From Paenibacillus radicis (ex Xue et al. 2023) (GTDB lineage Bacteria; Bacillota; Bacilli; Paenibacillales; NBRC-103111): a stretch of 64,000 nt of DNA. The notes under the pieces were generated by a model that had not been told where the DNA came from, did not search any database, and worked only from the letters and a program-made list of their open reading frames with translations. The position numbers were made by a program, and so were the translations under genes. Shown piece by piece: positions 1 through 9,030 of the stretch (its first letter is position 1; each line of letters opens with the position of its first letter). The stretch is taken from positions 38,950-102,949 of the forward strand of contig NZ_JANQBD010000031.1 in the NCBI RefSeq assembly GCF_024722015.1, read 5' to 3'.

Positions 1-534
1 GATCCAATCAGCCAGATTGCTCAGCGACACGCCGCCGGTTGGCATAATGTTCGCCTGCGGCAAAGGCCCTTTGATCGCCTTGATTGTTGCCGGCGAGTAC
101 AGGTTGCCCGGGAACAGCTTGACGATGTCAACGCCCAGCTCCAGCGCCTGCTGGATCTCTTGAATCGTCATAACTCCGGGCATAACTGGCACACGGTACC
201 GGTTGCACAGCGTTACCGTTGCCGGGTTCAACGCCGGGCCTACGACAAACTCGGCCCCGCTAAGAATCGCAGCTCGCGCCGTCTCCGGATCCAGCGCCGT
301 ACCTACGCCAATGATGGCGTACTTGGACGCATCCTGCGTCTCGCTGGAGTACTTCTTCGCAAGCTTCTCGATTGCTTGCAGTGCGAAAGGCACTGTCATC
401 GTTACCTCGATGACTTTAATACCGCCCTCGATGGCTTGCTCCGCCATCTCAACTACTTCATCGGCCGTCTCTCCGCGTAATACGGCCACAACGCCTGCGT
501 TGCTCATTTGCTGGAGCAGCTTAATTTTCTTCAT
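1..534 (-). CDS. eda: 2-dehydro-3-deoxyphosphogluconate (KDPG) aldolase, partial
   Basis: Cleaves KDPG to pyruvate and glyceraldehyde-3-phosphate, the last step of uronate/KDG catabolism. The 178 visible codons cover most of a class I KDPG aldolase; the C-terminus lies beyond the window edge. Glu43 in VIEVT and the Schiff-base lysine Lys139 in DIVKLFPG are present, with the phosphate-loop PTGGVS following. It starts 56 bases after kdgK on the same strand, so the two are probably co-transcribed. The start at 534 is the first in-frame ATG giving the family N-terminus; an AAAGGA lies upstream at a rather long distance. Family assignment is firm; only completeness is unknown. Confidence 0.93.
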   Translation of the reverse strand, partial: MKKIKLLQQMSNAGVVAVLRGETADEVVEMAEQAIEGGIKVIEVTMTVPFALQAIEKLAKKYSSETQDASKYAIIGVGTALDPETARAAILSGAEFVVGPALNPATVTLCNRYRVPVMPGVMTIQEIQQALELGVDIVKLFPGNLYSPATIKAIKGPLPQANIMPTGGVSLSNLADWI

Positions 535-590
535 ATCGATTCAACCGTTCCTTTGCATCTAGTTTGTTTAACCTGGTTGCTGCTGATCTA

Positions 591-1568
591 TTAACGCTCT
601 ACATGCTTCACGTTATTAAGTACCGCTTCAACCTGCTCCCAAGTCGGAATACCTTCCCAATCACCTTCGGTTTGCACAACCATCGAGCCAATCAGGTTAC
701 CCAACCTGACAGCTTCGGTATGACTGTAGTTTTTCAACAAGCCTACGATAAAGCCAGCGCAGAAGCCGTCACCGGCACCTACTGTATCTACAACCTGCTC
801 GGCTTTGAAATAAGGAACGGAGCTAACCTTGCCCTGCTCCACGACATAGGTTTCATCGTCGCCGCCCTTAACAATCGAAACAGCCTGAAGCTCATTCAGG
901 TGCCCAACAATTTCATCGAAGCTCTCCGTTTGGTACAGCAGCTTAAGCTCGTCCAAGCCTGGAAGGAAATAATCCGCTTCCTTGGCCATTTCCAACAGCA
1001 CCTCACGCGCTTCATCCATCAACCACAGCTTAAGGCGCAGATTCGGATCAAAGCATACCTTTACCCCATGCTTGCGGGCGATACGAATAGCTTCGATTGC
1101 TGCCTCGCGGCATGATCCGCTTAAAGCGGGTGTAATACCTGTAACATGAAGGTATTTAGCCTGCTTAATATACTCCTCATCCAGATGCTCCGGCTTTAAC
1201 GTGCTCGCCGCGGAGCCTTTACGGTAGTAATATACCGATGTTTTACCGGATACGACCTCGCGCATCATCAAGCCGGTCGGCGCTTCCGCCGTTAGCTCAA
1301 CACGGGATACGTCTACACCTTCGCCGCGGATTTTTTTCAGAATCATACGGCCAAAAGGATCCTTGCCCATGCGGCTGAACCAGCCGACACGGTGACCAAG
1401 ACGAGCAACACCAATAGCAACATTGCTTTCAGCGCCACCGAACAAACCATTAAATTGCGAGGAATATTCAATTCCTTTGGTGCTTGTCGGCATCATAAGC
1501 GCCATCGTTTCGCCAAATGTAATAATCTCCGGCTGAAACATTTGAGTGCTAGCTTGTTGAGTGGCCAT
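591..1568 (-). CDS. kdgK: 2-dehydro-3-deoxygluconokinase (PfkB family)
   Basis: Phosphorylates 2-keto-3-deoxygluconate with ATP, producing the KDPG used by the neighbouring aldolase. The 325-residue product has the PfkB/ribokinase features: GETMALMMP near the N-terminus, the FGGAESNVA substrate region and the C-terminal VDTVGAGDGFCAGF signature with its catalytic Asp. I chose the ATG at 1568 rather than a start 30 bases upstream because it overlaps the kduD stop by one base (TAATG), a usual translational-coupling arrangement, with GGTGG upstream. Third gene of a kduD-kdgK-eda operon. Confidence 0.93.
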   Translation of the reverse strand: MATQQASTQMFQPEIITFGETMALMMPTSTKGIEYSSQFNGLFGGAESNVAIGVARLGHRVGWFSRMGKDPFGRMILKKIRGEGVDVSRVELTAEAPTGLMMREVVSGKTSVYYYRKGSAASTLKPEHLDEEYIKQAKYLHVTGITPALSGSCREAAIEAIRIARKHGVKVCFDPNLRLKLWLMDEAREVLLEMAKEADYFLPGLDELKLLYQTESFDEIVGHLNELQAVSIVKGGDDETYVVEQGKVSSVPYFKAEQVVDTVGAGDGFCAGFIVGLLKNYSHTEAVRLGNLIGSMVVQTEGDWEGIPTWEQVEAVLNNVKHVER

Positions 1569-2323
1569 TATCGATTCATCCACCCGCCGTCTACACACAA
1601 TACATGCCCATTCATATAATCAGACGCTGCAGATGCCAAGAACACAGCGGGACCTTGCAGGTCTTCCGTTGTACCCCAGCGTCCTGCCGGTATACGTCCC
1701 AGTATTTGTGCATTACGCTCTTGATCCGCACGAAGTGCAGTTGTGTTATCCGTTGCCATATAGCCCGGTGCAATTGCATTCACTTGAACGCCTTTGCTTG
1801 CCCACTCGTTGGCTAATGCTTTCGTAATACCTGCAACCGCATGCTTGGCAGCCGTATACCCCGGTACATTAATACCGCCTTGGAAGCTAAGCATCGAAGC
1901 GATGTTAATGATTTTACCCGATCCCTGCTTGATCATTTCGCGACCTACCAGCTGGCAGAGGAAAAACACTGAATTCATATTTAAATTAATAACATCATGC
2001 CAGTCTTGAGCGGGATGATCCGCAGCCGGTGTACGGCGAATAATACCAGCATTGTTAACTAAAATATCGATTTTGCCAAAAGCGGACAGAGCTTCGCTCA
2101 CAACACGCGGCAGTTCATTCTCATCAGACAGGTTGGCAACAACCGTATGAACATTACGACCCATTGCTTCAATCTCATTTTGAGTATCACGATTGCGGTC
2201 ATTACTGGTCACAATTACAATATCCGCACCTGCTTTTGCCAAGCCAAGAGAGATACCTCCACCTAAACCTACAGCACCGCCCGTTACGATTGCTACTTTA
2301 CCCGACAAATCAAAAAAACTCAT
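1568..2323 (-). CDS. kduD: 2-deoxy-D-gluconate 3-dehydrogenase / 2-dehydro-3-deoxygluconate 5-dehydrogenase (SDR)
   Basis: NAD(P)-dependent short-chain dehydrogenase of 251 residues. KduD reduces 5-keto-4-deoxyuronate-derived diketogluconate to KDG, linking unsaturated uronic acids from polysaccharide lyases to KdgK. Visible: nucleotide-binding TGGAVGLGGG near residue 14, NNAG near 90, and catalytic Ser143, Tyr156, Lys160. First gene of the operon and coupled to kdgK by a one-base overlap. No kduI isomerase is visible in the window. The product fits the GH88/sulfatase locus at 52-60 kb. Gluconate dehydrogenases in the same superfamily are the main alternative, but context favours KduD. Confidence 0.88.
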   Translation of the reverse strand: MSFFDLSGKVAIVTGGAVGLGGGISLGLAKAGADIVIVTSNDRNRDTQNEIEAMGRNVHTVVANLSDENELPRVVSEALSAFGKIDILVNNAGIIRRTPAADHPAQDWHDVINLNMNSVFFLCQLVGREMIKQGSGKIINIASMLSFQGGINVPGYTAAKHAVAGITKALANEWASKGVQVNAIAPGYMATDNTTALRADQERNAQILGRIPAGRWGTTEDLQGPAVFLASAASDYMNGHVLCVDGGWMNR

Positions 2324-2394
2324 TTCTACACCCCATTAAACGAATTATATACGGCTTGTACTTCCGATACCGTCAGCAAGTATACATCCCTTTT

Positions 2395-2423
2395 ATTATA
2401 AGTGAAGTGACTTCAATGTGCCA
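2395..2423 (-). promoter_or_regulatory. Predicted kduD-kdgK-eda promoter with a palindromic operator
   Basis: On the minus strand TGGCAC (2423-2418) and TATAAT (2400-2395) are 17 bases apart. The spacer contains the perfect 13-base palindrome TGAAGTGACTTCA at 2403-2415. Its position between -35 and -10 suggests a repressor site, for example a GntR- or LacI-type uronate regulator, but no regulator is identified here. Confidence 0.5.
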
Positions 2424-2548
2424 GACCGACCTCGAAAAATTACAACAACACCTAAAGAACACCTTTTGCTCAAAAGCGAATTTTCCAATTTATTCCTTTA
2501 TTCCCGCAGCAGACTGCATCTTTCATCCTCAGATCACAACTTCCTCCT

Positions 2549-3541
2549 TTATAGCGCACATACCTCTACCTCAAATCCGAGATCTTCGATCATTCTGTGA
2601 TCCTCTTGAGCGTCCTGCCCTTCCGTTGTTAAATAATCACCTACAAAAATCGAATTTGCCGCATACAATCCTAAAGCCTGCAGCGAGCGTAAATTCATCT
2701 CCCTGCCTCCGGCAATACGTATTTCTTTAGATGGATTCACTAAACGCAGCAAAGCTAATATTTTCAGACATTTGCGCGGATGCAGTGCGTTCATATGCTG
2801 CAAAGGCGTTCCGGCAATCGGGTTCAAAAAGTTAACCGGAATCGAATCCGCATCTAACTCGCGAAGCGCATAAGCGATTTCCACGATTTCCTCATCCGTT
2901 TCACCCATACCTGCTATAAAGCCGGAGCATGGGGACATTCCAGAAGCCTTCGCTTTCTGAACCGTGCTGACACGATCCTCATAGGTATGGGTTGTTGTAA
3001 TCCTGTCGAAGTTTCGTCCACTCGTATTCAGATTATGATTATAGCGGTCTACGCCAGCCTCTTTCAGCCGCTCTGCCTGCTCTTCAGATAATATACCCAA
3101 ACAGGCGCATATTTTCATTGGCATTGCTTCCTTGATCTCCCGGACCGCCTCTATCACCTGTTCCAGCTCTTTATTAGTCGGGCCTTTACCGCTGGCTACA
3201 ATGCAGTATGTTCCAACCTTCAGCTCCATAGCTTTATGTGCTCCCGCAATCAAAGTCTCTTTATCAAGCAGCGGATACTTGGAAACCGGCGCAACAGACA
3301 CTATGGATTGCGAGCAGTAACCGCAGTCTTCCGGACATAATCCACTCTTTGCATTAATAATAAGATTCAACTTTACCTTCGTTCCATAAAAATGCCTTCT
3401 CACCTGAAAAGCCGCATCCATCACAGCAAGCAGCTCATAGTCATCCGCACGCAGCACCGCCAATCCTTCCTCCATCGCGAGCCTTTCACCTTTAATAGCC
3501 TTGTTAGCCAATGCACTCCAATTCGCACTTATCTTTATCAC
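2549..3541 (-). CDS. bioB: Biotin synthase
   Basis: Radical SAM enzyme that inserts sulfur into dethiobiotin in the last step of biotin synthesis. The 330-residue product is of normal length. The CX3CX2C cluster motif is at Cys69, Cys73 and Cys76 in GLCPEDCGYCSQS, and the [2Fe-2S]-site region follows, including NLNT and the C-terminal AGGRE segment. It stands alone with no other bio genes adjacent. A BirA-type operator lies just upstream, so biotin/BirA repression is expected. Confidence 0.96.
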   Translation of the reverse strand: MIKISANWSALANKAIKGERLAMEEGLAVLRADDYELLAVMDAAFQVRRHFYGTKVKLNLIINAKSGLCPEDCGYCSQSIVSVAPVSKYPLLDKETLIAGAHKAMELKVGTYCIVASGKGPTNKELEQVIEAVREIKEAMPMKICACLGILSEEQAERLKEAGVDRYNHNLNTSGRNFDRITTTHTYEDRVSTVQKAKASGMSPCSGFIAGMGETDEEIVEIAYALRELDADSIPVNFLNPIAGTPLQHMNALHPRKCLKILALLRLVNPSKEIRIAGGREMNLRSLQALGLYAANSIFVGDYLTTEGQDAQEDHRMIEDLGFEVEVCAL

Positions 3542-3568
3542 GAAAATAGCACCTCCACCCCATTTTAA

Positions 3569-3602
3569 TTGTCAACTAAAATTATTAATTTATGGTTAAC
3601 AA
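3569..3602. promoter_or_regulatory. BirA operator of bioB
   Basis: Inverted repeat TTGTCAACT (3569-3577) and GGTTAACAA (3594-3602) separated by 16 bases. It closely matches the BirA box of Gram-positive bacteria (TTGTTAACC-N14-16-GGTTAACAA). It lies between the predicted promoter and the bioB start, as expected for biotin-dependent repression. Confidence 0.85.
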
Positions 3603-3613
3603 TTAACAGACGT

Positions 3614-3642
3614 ATTTTACTATAATTGGAGTCACTGTACAA
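3614..3642 (-). promoter_or_regulatory. Predicted bioB promoter
   Basis: Minus-strand TTGTAC (3642-3637) and TAAAAT (3619-3614) with 17-base spacing, immediately upstream of the BirA box. This is the best sigma-A-like match in the region. Confidence 0.55.
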
Positions 3643-3883
3643 CCCGTCCCTAATCAGGCACTATCCCACTTTTAAAAGCGGCACAAATATATAACATATA
3701 ACTAACATTATATTAAAATGCATAAATATGAAAACAGCAGATAAACGTCAAAAATCGACATAAAACCGTTTAAACACGCAATGTAACCGTTTTTTCATTA
3801 GTGTTAAATATTTGTCAAATAACATAACATGTATTAGTATTCAATACATTATTATAAATACATAACATTGGAGGTATCTTTAT

Positions 3884-5074
3884 ATGACATTATTTAAAGG
3901 CAGCAAGCTTATGAAAAAGATCCTTATCCCTCTTCTTGTACCCGCTCTCTTGAGCACCGTATCGGTGTTCACGATTCCGTCGTCCGCAAGTGCTGCGGAG
4001 GTTACGGCATCAGCCATCCCCATTCCACCTGTAACGGACAGCTTCAAGCAGTCGCCATTGCCGAATGTTATCGTCATTGGAACCGGGGGCACTTTGGCCG
4101 GTAAAGCAGCCGATCAGACCAGCTTTCAAAATTATCGCGCAGGCACTTATCCCATTGCCGATCTTGTCAGCCAATTGCCTAATAAGGATAAAATCGCGGA
4201 TGTAGCTACCTATCAATTCGGCAATAAAGGATCGGGCAGCTATTCCATGAGCGACTTGTACGATCTTTCCCTGGCGGTAGACGCTGCTCTAGAGCAATAC
4301 GACGGAGCCGTTGTTACATCCGGTACGGATACAATGGAGGAAATCGCTTATTTCCTCGACCTTACCGTGAGAAGTGAAAAGCCAGTCATTGTTACAGGCG
4401 CCATGAGGCCTTGGGATGTTATCGGTACCGATGCCCCAGCCAATCTGTATAACGCCATCAAGCTGGCAGGAAGCGGTAAAACCAAATCCTTCGGCACCGT
4501 TCTTATGCTGAATGATGTCTTTCACGCAGCCAGAGAAGTAACCAAATCCAACTCCCACCGTATGGATACGTTCGAAACACCTATGGTTGGCGCATTAGGC
4601 TACATAGACGAAACGAACATCCGTGTCTACCGTGCTCCTGCTAGAGTATTAAAAGCGGGCAAGCCGGATTGGGCAACTCCTTTTGACTTTAAAACCATCA
4701 CCAAAGATAAGCTCCCTGCCGTAGAAATCGTCTACGCTTATCAAGATGCTGGCGGCGGCGCTATCAACGGCCTCGTGAGTGAAGGGGTCAAGGGAATCGT
4801 AACGGCCGGAACAGGCGCCGGCGGCATATCCTCGAAGATGAGCACAGCTCGCAGCAATGCAATCAAGCAGGGCGTTATCTTTGTAACAACAACAAGAACA
4901 GGCTCAGGCACTATGTACGGCGGCAGTAGCGGCATCATCGCAGGCGACAGCCTGAATGCGCAGCACGCAAGAATCATGCTTCTTCTATCCCTGGCATTCT
5001 CTAGCGATTTCAATACGGTCAAGGACTGGTTCGCCACGTATGGCACGCAAGATGTACAACCGGAACAGCCATAA
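3884..5074 (+). CDS. Secreted type II L-asparaginase
   Basis: Hydrolyses L-asparagine to aspartate and ammonia outside the membrane. The 396-residue protein has a Sec signal peptide (KKILIP-rich start, hydrophobic core, SASAAE cleavage region near residue 38) followed by one asparaginase domain. The first catalytic threonine motif GTGGTLAGK (near residue 68) and the second, TSGTDTMEE (near 147), are intact. Start at 3884 is 8 bases after GGAGGT; an alternative ATG is 10 codons further. From about residue 45 it is almost identical, also at DNA level, to the next gene, 22 bases downstream. It lacks the extra C-terminal domains of that copy, so it should be freely secreted. Confidence 0.92.
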   Translation: MTLFKGSKLMKKILIPLLVPALLSTVSVFTIPSSASAAEVTASAIPIPPVTDSFKQSPLPNVIVIGTGGTLAGKAADQTSFQNYRAGTYPIADLVSQLPNKDKIADVATYQFGNKGSGSYSMSDLYDLSLAVDAALEQYDGAVVTSGTDTMEEIAYFLDLTVRSEKPVIVTGAMRPWDVIGTDAPANLYNAIKLAGSGKTKSFGTVLMLNDVFHAAREVTKSNSHRMDTFETPMVGALGYIDETNIRVYRAPARVLKAGKPDWATPFDFKTITKDKLPAVEIVYAYQDAGGGAINGLVSEGVKGIVTAGTGAGGISSKMSTARSNAIKQGVIFVTTTRTGSGTMYGGSSGIIAGDSLNAQHARIMLLLSLAFSSDFNTVKDWFATYGTQDVQPEQP

Positions 5075-5096
5075 CAGGAGCGGGAGGTAAGGTTCA

Positions 5097-7637
5097 ATGA
5101 ATCATCTTGATTACGCAACTTCAAAAAGGAGCTTCATCTCGCTCCTTTTCTTGTCTCTCCTGATCGCTTTATCCACCATGCTCGCCCATCCAACCAGCGC
5201 TCGTGCAGCTGAAGCCATTCCAATCCCGCCACTGACGGACAGCTTCAAGCAGTCGCCACTGCCGAATGTTATCGTCATTGGAACCGGGGGCACTTTGGCC
5301 GGTAAAGCAGCCGATCAGACCAGCTTTCAAAATTATCGCGCAGGCACTTATCCCATTGCCGATCTTGTCAGCCAATTGCCTAACAAGGATAAAATTGCGG
5401 ATGTAGCTACCTATCAATTCGGCAATAAAGGATCCGGAAGCTATTCCATGAGCGATCTGTACGACCTTTCCCTGGCGGTTGACGCTGCTCTCGAGCAATA
5501 CGACGGAGCCGTTGTGACATCCGGTACGGATACAATGGAGGAAATCGCTTATTTTCTGAACCTTACCGTGAGAAGCGAAAAGCCTGTCGTTGTTACAGGC
5601 GCGATGAGACCTTGGGATGTTATCGGTACCGATGCCCCAGCCAATCTGTATAACGCCATCAAGCTGGCAGGAAGCGGTAAAACGAAATCCTTCGGCACCG
5701 TTCTTATGCTGAACGACGTCATTCACGCAGCCAGAGAAGTAACCAAATCCAACTCTCACCGTATGGATACTTTTCAAACGCCTATGGTTGGCGCTCTTGG
5801 TTACATAGACGAAACGAATATTCGCATCTATCGTGTCCCAGCCAAACGCCTCAAAGCGGGCAAGCCGGATTGGGCAACACCTTTTAACCTGAAGACCATC
5901 ACCAAGGATAAGCTTCCTGCAGTAGAAATCGTCTACGCTTATCAAGACGCTGCCGGAGGCGCCATCACCGGATTTGCCAACGAGGGCGTCAAGGGGATCG
6001 TAACGGCCGGAACAGGCGCCGGCGGCATATCCTCGAAGATGAGCACAGCTCGCAGCAACGCAATCAAGCAGGGCGTTATTTTCGTAACAACAACAAGAAC
6101 AGGCTCAGGCACCATGTACGGCAGCAGCAATGGCATCATCGCCGGCGACAGCCTGAACGCACAGCATGCAAGAATTATGCTCCTTCTATCCCTGGCATTC
6201 TCCAATGACTACAACACTATCAAGCAATGGTTTGAAACCGTGGGTACCCAGGAAATAAAGCTCGCCTCTCAGGTGCCGGATAACAAAGCACCGGAATGGC
6301 CTGCAGGCGGGAGTTTGGAAGCCTTGAACGTAGGGCAGACAGCTCTCACCCTGACTTGGCCTTCTGCAGTAGACAATATCGGCGTGACACAGTACCGTAT
6401 TTATGACACCGGAAGCAACACAGTTGTCGGAAGCGTCTATCCCACGGTTACTAATGGAGTTTACTCGACAGTTAGCGGAAGCACGTATTCCTCCGTTACA
6501 GGAAGTGTATATTATTACAACCTAAGCGGTCTTACTGCAGGCACAACCTACACATTCACTGTCAAAGCCGAGGATGCTGCAGGCAATCAGAGCGTTGGAC
6601 TGAGCAAGACCGTTCAGACATTACCAGCCAGCCGGCCTTCCCGACCTGGATCATCAGGCGGCGGCGCAGCTTCCACTTCCTCCAAAAGCGAACTGACTAT
6701 CGCACCAAGCGGAACAGGCACCGTAAGCTTGAACAACGCTATCTGGATTACGATACCGGCAGGTGCATCAGGGCAAGAGCTGCGGGTAACGGTGGAAGAA
6801 CTGACCAATCAAAGCAACCTGATCTCAGAGGGAAGCAAGCTGATCAGTCCGATATTTGAGATTTTGAAAAACTTTAGTGAAAACTTTGATAAGCCGGTTA
6901 CCATCTCATTCCTTTTCGATCCGGCAAAAGTCGAAGCCAATCAACATCCTTCCGTATTCTACTACGATGAGGAGAAGAAAACTTGGATTGAAATCGGAGG
7001 CACTGTCCAGGACAATCAAATAAAGGTTGATGTCGATCATTTCACCAAGTTTGCCGTATTTGCTGTAGAGAACAAAGCAGCGGAAACAACCGAAGGGAAG
7101 CCATCCTTCTCGGATACAACCGGACATTGGGCGGAAGCAGCTATTAAATGGGCCTCCTCTCAAAACATAGTCAGCGGGTATCCGGACGGATCCTTCAAAC
7201 CCGATCATTCAGTTACCCGTGCAGAGTTCACGCTGATGCTGATGAATGTTCTCAAGCCTCAGGGTGAAGGACGCGCACTTGAATTAACGGATAAGGATAC
7301 GATCGGAGCATGGGCTCAGAAAGCGGTAGCTCAATCAGTTGAAGCAGGAATTATCAAGGGCTACGAGGACGGCACATTCCGGCCTAATACGCAGATAAAT
7401 CGCGCTGAGCTAGTATCCATGATCGCAGCAGCTCTAAAATTGGCACCACAGGCCGATGCTACAACCGGATTCACGGATGACAGCATGATTCCGAAATGGG
7501 CTAAAGGCTCCATAGAGGCCATTCGCAAGCTAGGCGTAATCGAAGGTCGAGACGGCAACAGGTTCGAACCTACCGAAACAGCTACCCGAGCGGAAGCTGT
7601 AACTATTCTACTTAAGATGACACAAACAAAAAAATAA
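5097..7637 (+). CDS. S-layer-anchored type II L-asparaginase with FN3, beta-sandwich and three SLH domains
   Basis: An 846-residue cell-wall form of the same enzyme. Order: signal peptide (residues 1-38, ending SARAAE); asparaginase domain to about 385 with GTGGTLAGK and TSGTDTMEE intact; fibronectin type III domain (about 395-505); Gly/Ser/Pro linker; a ZU5-like beta-sandwich (about 533-660) of unknown role; three SLH repeats (about 669-846; HWAEAAIKWA, WAQKAVAQSVEAG, WAKGSIEAIRKLG) that bind pyruvylated secondary wall polymer. GGAGG sits 9 bases before the ATG. The catalytic part is nearly identical to the preceding gene while signal peptide and tail differ, implying recent duplication or gene conversion. 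A strong terminator follows. Confidence 0.93.
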   Translation: MNHLDYATSKRSFISLLFLSLLIALSTMLAHPTSARAAEAIPIPPLTDSFKQSPLPNVIVIGTGGTLAGKAADQTSFQNYRAGTYPIADLVSQLPNKDKIADVATYQFGNKGSGSYSMSDLYDLSLAVDAALEQYDGAVVTSGTDTMEEIAYFLNLTVRSEKPVVVTGAMRPWDVIGTDAPANLYNAIKLAGSGKTKSFGTVLMLNDVIHAAREVTKSNSHRMDTFQTPMVGALGYIDETNIRIYRVPAKRLKAGKPDWATPFNLKTITKDKLPAVEIVYAYQDAAGGAITGFANEGVKGIVTAGTGAGGISSKMSTARSNAIKQGVIFVTTTRTGSGTMYGSSNGIIAGDSLNAQHARIMLLLSLAFSNDYNTIKQWFETVGTQEIKLASQVPDNKAPEWPAGGSLEALNVGQTALTLTWPSAVDNIGVTQYRIYDTGSNTVVGSVYPTVTNGVYSTVSGSTYSSVTGSVYYYNLSGLTAGTTYTFTVKAEDAAGNQSVGLSKTVQTLPASRPSRPGSSGGGAASTSSKSELTIAPSGTGTVSLNNAIWITIPAGASGQELRVTVEELTNQSNLISEGSKLISPIFEILKNFSENFDKPVTISFLFDPAKVEANQHPSVFYYDEEKKTWIEIGGTVQDNQIKVDVDHFTKFAVFAVENKAAETTEGKPSFSDTTGHWAEAAIKWASSQNIVSGYPDGSFKPDHSVTRAEFTLMLMNVLKPQGEGRALELTDKDTIGAWAQKAVAQSVEAGIIKGYEDGTFRPNTQINRAELVSMIAAALKLAPQADATTGFTDDSMIPKWAKGSIEAIRKLGVIEGRDGNRFEPTETATRAEAVTILLKMTQTKK

Positions 7638-7670
7638 AATCATCCGAATAGTTCAGCTCCACCGAAACCT

Positions 7671-7720
7671 AAACAACGTGTCCCCCTCCTACAGGCCGGG
7701 AACACGTTGTTTTAGTATTT
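7671..7720 (+). terminator. Rho-independent terminator after the asparaginase pair
   Basis: Stem AACAACGTGT...ACACGTTGTT with additional inner C/G pairs, followed by TTTAGTATTTT. Convergent with the minus-strand coat operon and probably usable in both directions. Confidence 0.85.
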
Positions 7721-7748
7721 TACCGCTTATAAGCAAGCAGCATTTTAA

Positions 7749-7955
7749 TTAACCATCCAGCCATTCAATCGTTATAGTGAATCTGTTTGCTCCGAGATCA
7801 TTTTTATGACTGATCTTATGCTCCATGTCTATATCAGGCAGCGTCACCTTTTTTCCCCGAACACTTAAGTTATCCGCTTCCAGCTGATCAGCTATTTTCC
7901 TTAGCAACGCCGCGAATTGGGCAGTCCCGCCTACGAATTCTTCCTCCAGCTTCAT
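7749..7955 (-). CDS. Small amphi-Trp-domain-like protein
   Basis: A 68-residue protein with a KLEEEF start, a helical AALLRKIADQLE segment and alternating hydrophobic strands ending FTITIEWLDG, which resembles small amphi-Trp domain proteins. I chose the ATG at 7955 because GAGGTG precedes it by 6 bases; an upstream ATG (7976) overlaps the cotS gene. Last gene of the coat operon, 13 bases after it. Function unknown. Confidence 0.6.
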   Translation of the reverse strand: MKLEEEFVGGTAQFAALLRKIADQLEADNLSVRGKKVTLPDIDMEHKISHKNDLGANRFTITIEWLDG

Positions 7956-7968
7956 TCCAATCACCTCT

Positions 7969-9030
7969 TCATCCATTAATGTTCAGCACTAACCGAAGGG
8001 CAGGCAAAGCTTCCAGGTCAAACTGATAGTTTTTCATCAGCTTTTTCAATTCGCCAGGTTCGCCTTTCTTGAAAGGATTTTTAACATAACCATAATACTT
8101 ATGCGGGAATAATAAATCGATATAAAGAATTTCCTTTTGCCCCTGAGTAAGAGGCAGGATAGATTCATAACAGCGGATCATACGCTCTATTTCCTCCAGA
8201 TCCCAATTGCCCAGCTGTTCAATACGTTTGGTCACCAGCTTGCGCACATCCCGTATCGGAATATCATAGGTCAAGTTATCCAGATCGAGCACATACACTC
8301 CTGTGTCCGTTTGTAGAGCGTTGCCTTTCCCATAATCCTGATGGCACAAATATCCGTATTCCCCGATAGAGCTTACCCATTCCGTATAGCAGGAGCAATC
8401 GAGCAAACGAATGGCTTCCTCAGCCCGATAGATCATTTCATCCACCGTGCTCAAATACAGCTTATAAAACTGCGAATTATCCATTGCTACTCCTGTCTCC
8501 ACTTCCGTTTCCAACTTAACTTCCACTTCAGCCTTACTCTTCCATTGCTTCAATTCCCCCAGCATTTTCTCATAATGCTCCAGCCAAACCCCCATGCGGT
8601 TATAAGTCTCACAATCATCAGGAGGAACAAAACCCACCGAATCTTGATGAAATTGCGCCAAGCCCTTAAGACCCGCATACAGATGCTCCGGATTTTTATC
8701 CATCTCAAGATCGCTGCCTTCAATCCAACTATAAAGAACAAGAGCATATCCCTCATGGACAAAATACAATCCCCCAGCTTCCGTCGGAATAATGCCGCAC
8801 ACAAGAGCTCCTTTCTCATAAAGATAAGCTTGCGCTGCCGTAGTGAAATTAACAATCGGAATTGATTTGCGGATCCGCTTCAAGCATACTGTGCCCAAGG
8901 AGGTCCGAAGCTTCCAAACGGTTTTTATTCCACCACCTTGGATAACCTCGATTTCAGCGATATCCACATGTGGATAATGTTCTGCCATTAGCTGCCGGCC
9001 TAATAAAAGCTCTTCATTATTCATGTCCAT
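7969..9030 (-). CDS. CotS-family spore coat protein (kinase fold)
   Basis: A 353-residue member of the CotS/YtaA/CotI group: spore-coat-associated proteins with an aminoglycoside-phosphotransferase-like fold. Visible: IKTVWKLRTSLG and CLKRI (ATP-lobe lysine region), LCHQDYGKGN (catalytic-loop-like H-x-D-x4-N) and YVLDLDNLTYD (metal-binding-like Asp). Start at 9030 follows GAGGTGG. Its 5' end overlaps the preceding paralogue by 14 bases. Expected in the mother cell under late sporulation sigma factors; no promoter could be assigned. Enzyme activity is not established for the family as a whole. Confidence 0.85.
   Translation of the reverse strand: MDMNNEELLLGRQLMAEHYPHVDIAEIEVIQGGGIKTVWKLRTSLGTVCLKRIRKSIPIVNFTTAAQAYLYEKGALVCGIIPTEAGGLYFVHEGYALVLYSWIEGSDLEMDKNPEHLYAGLKGLAQFHQDSVGFVPPDDCETYNRMGVWLEHYEKMLGELKQWKSKAEVEVKLETEVETGVAMDNSQFYKLYLSTVDEMIYRAEEAIRLLDCSCYTEWVSSIGEYGYLCHQDYGKGNALQTDTGVYVLDLDNLTYDIPIRDVRKLVTKRIEQLGNWDLEEIERMIRCYESILPLTQGQKEILYIDLLFPHKYYGYVKNPFKKGEPGELKKLMKNYQFDLEALPALRLVLNING

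Larger units (their letters stand above)
3542..3883. other. Divergent intergenic region between bioB and the first asparaginase
   Basis: 342 bases, AT-rich. It holds the bioB promoter and BirA box (described separately) and, at 3871-3876, the GGAGGT ribosome-binding site of the asparaginase gene. I see no ORF or RNA gene in the rest and cannot assign the asparaginase promoter with confidence. Confidence 0.6.

Noticed and set aside
5169..6205. Minus-strand ORFs across the asparaginases
   Set aside because: Shadow frames; the same ones appear opposite both duplicated genes.
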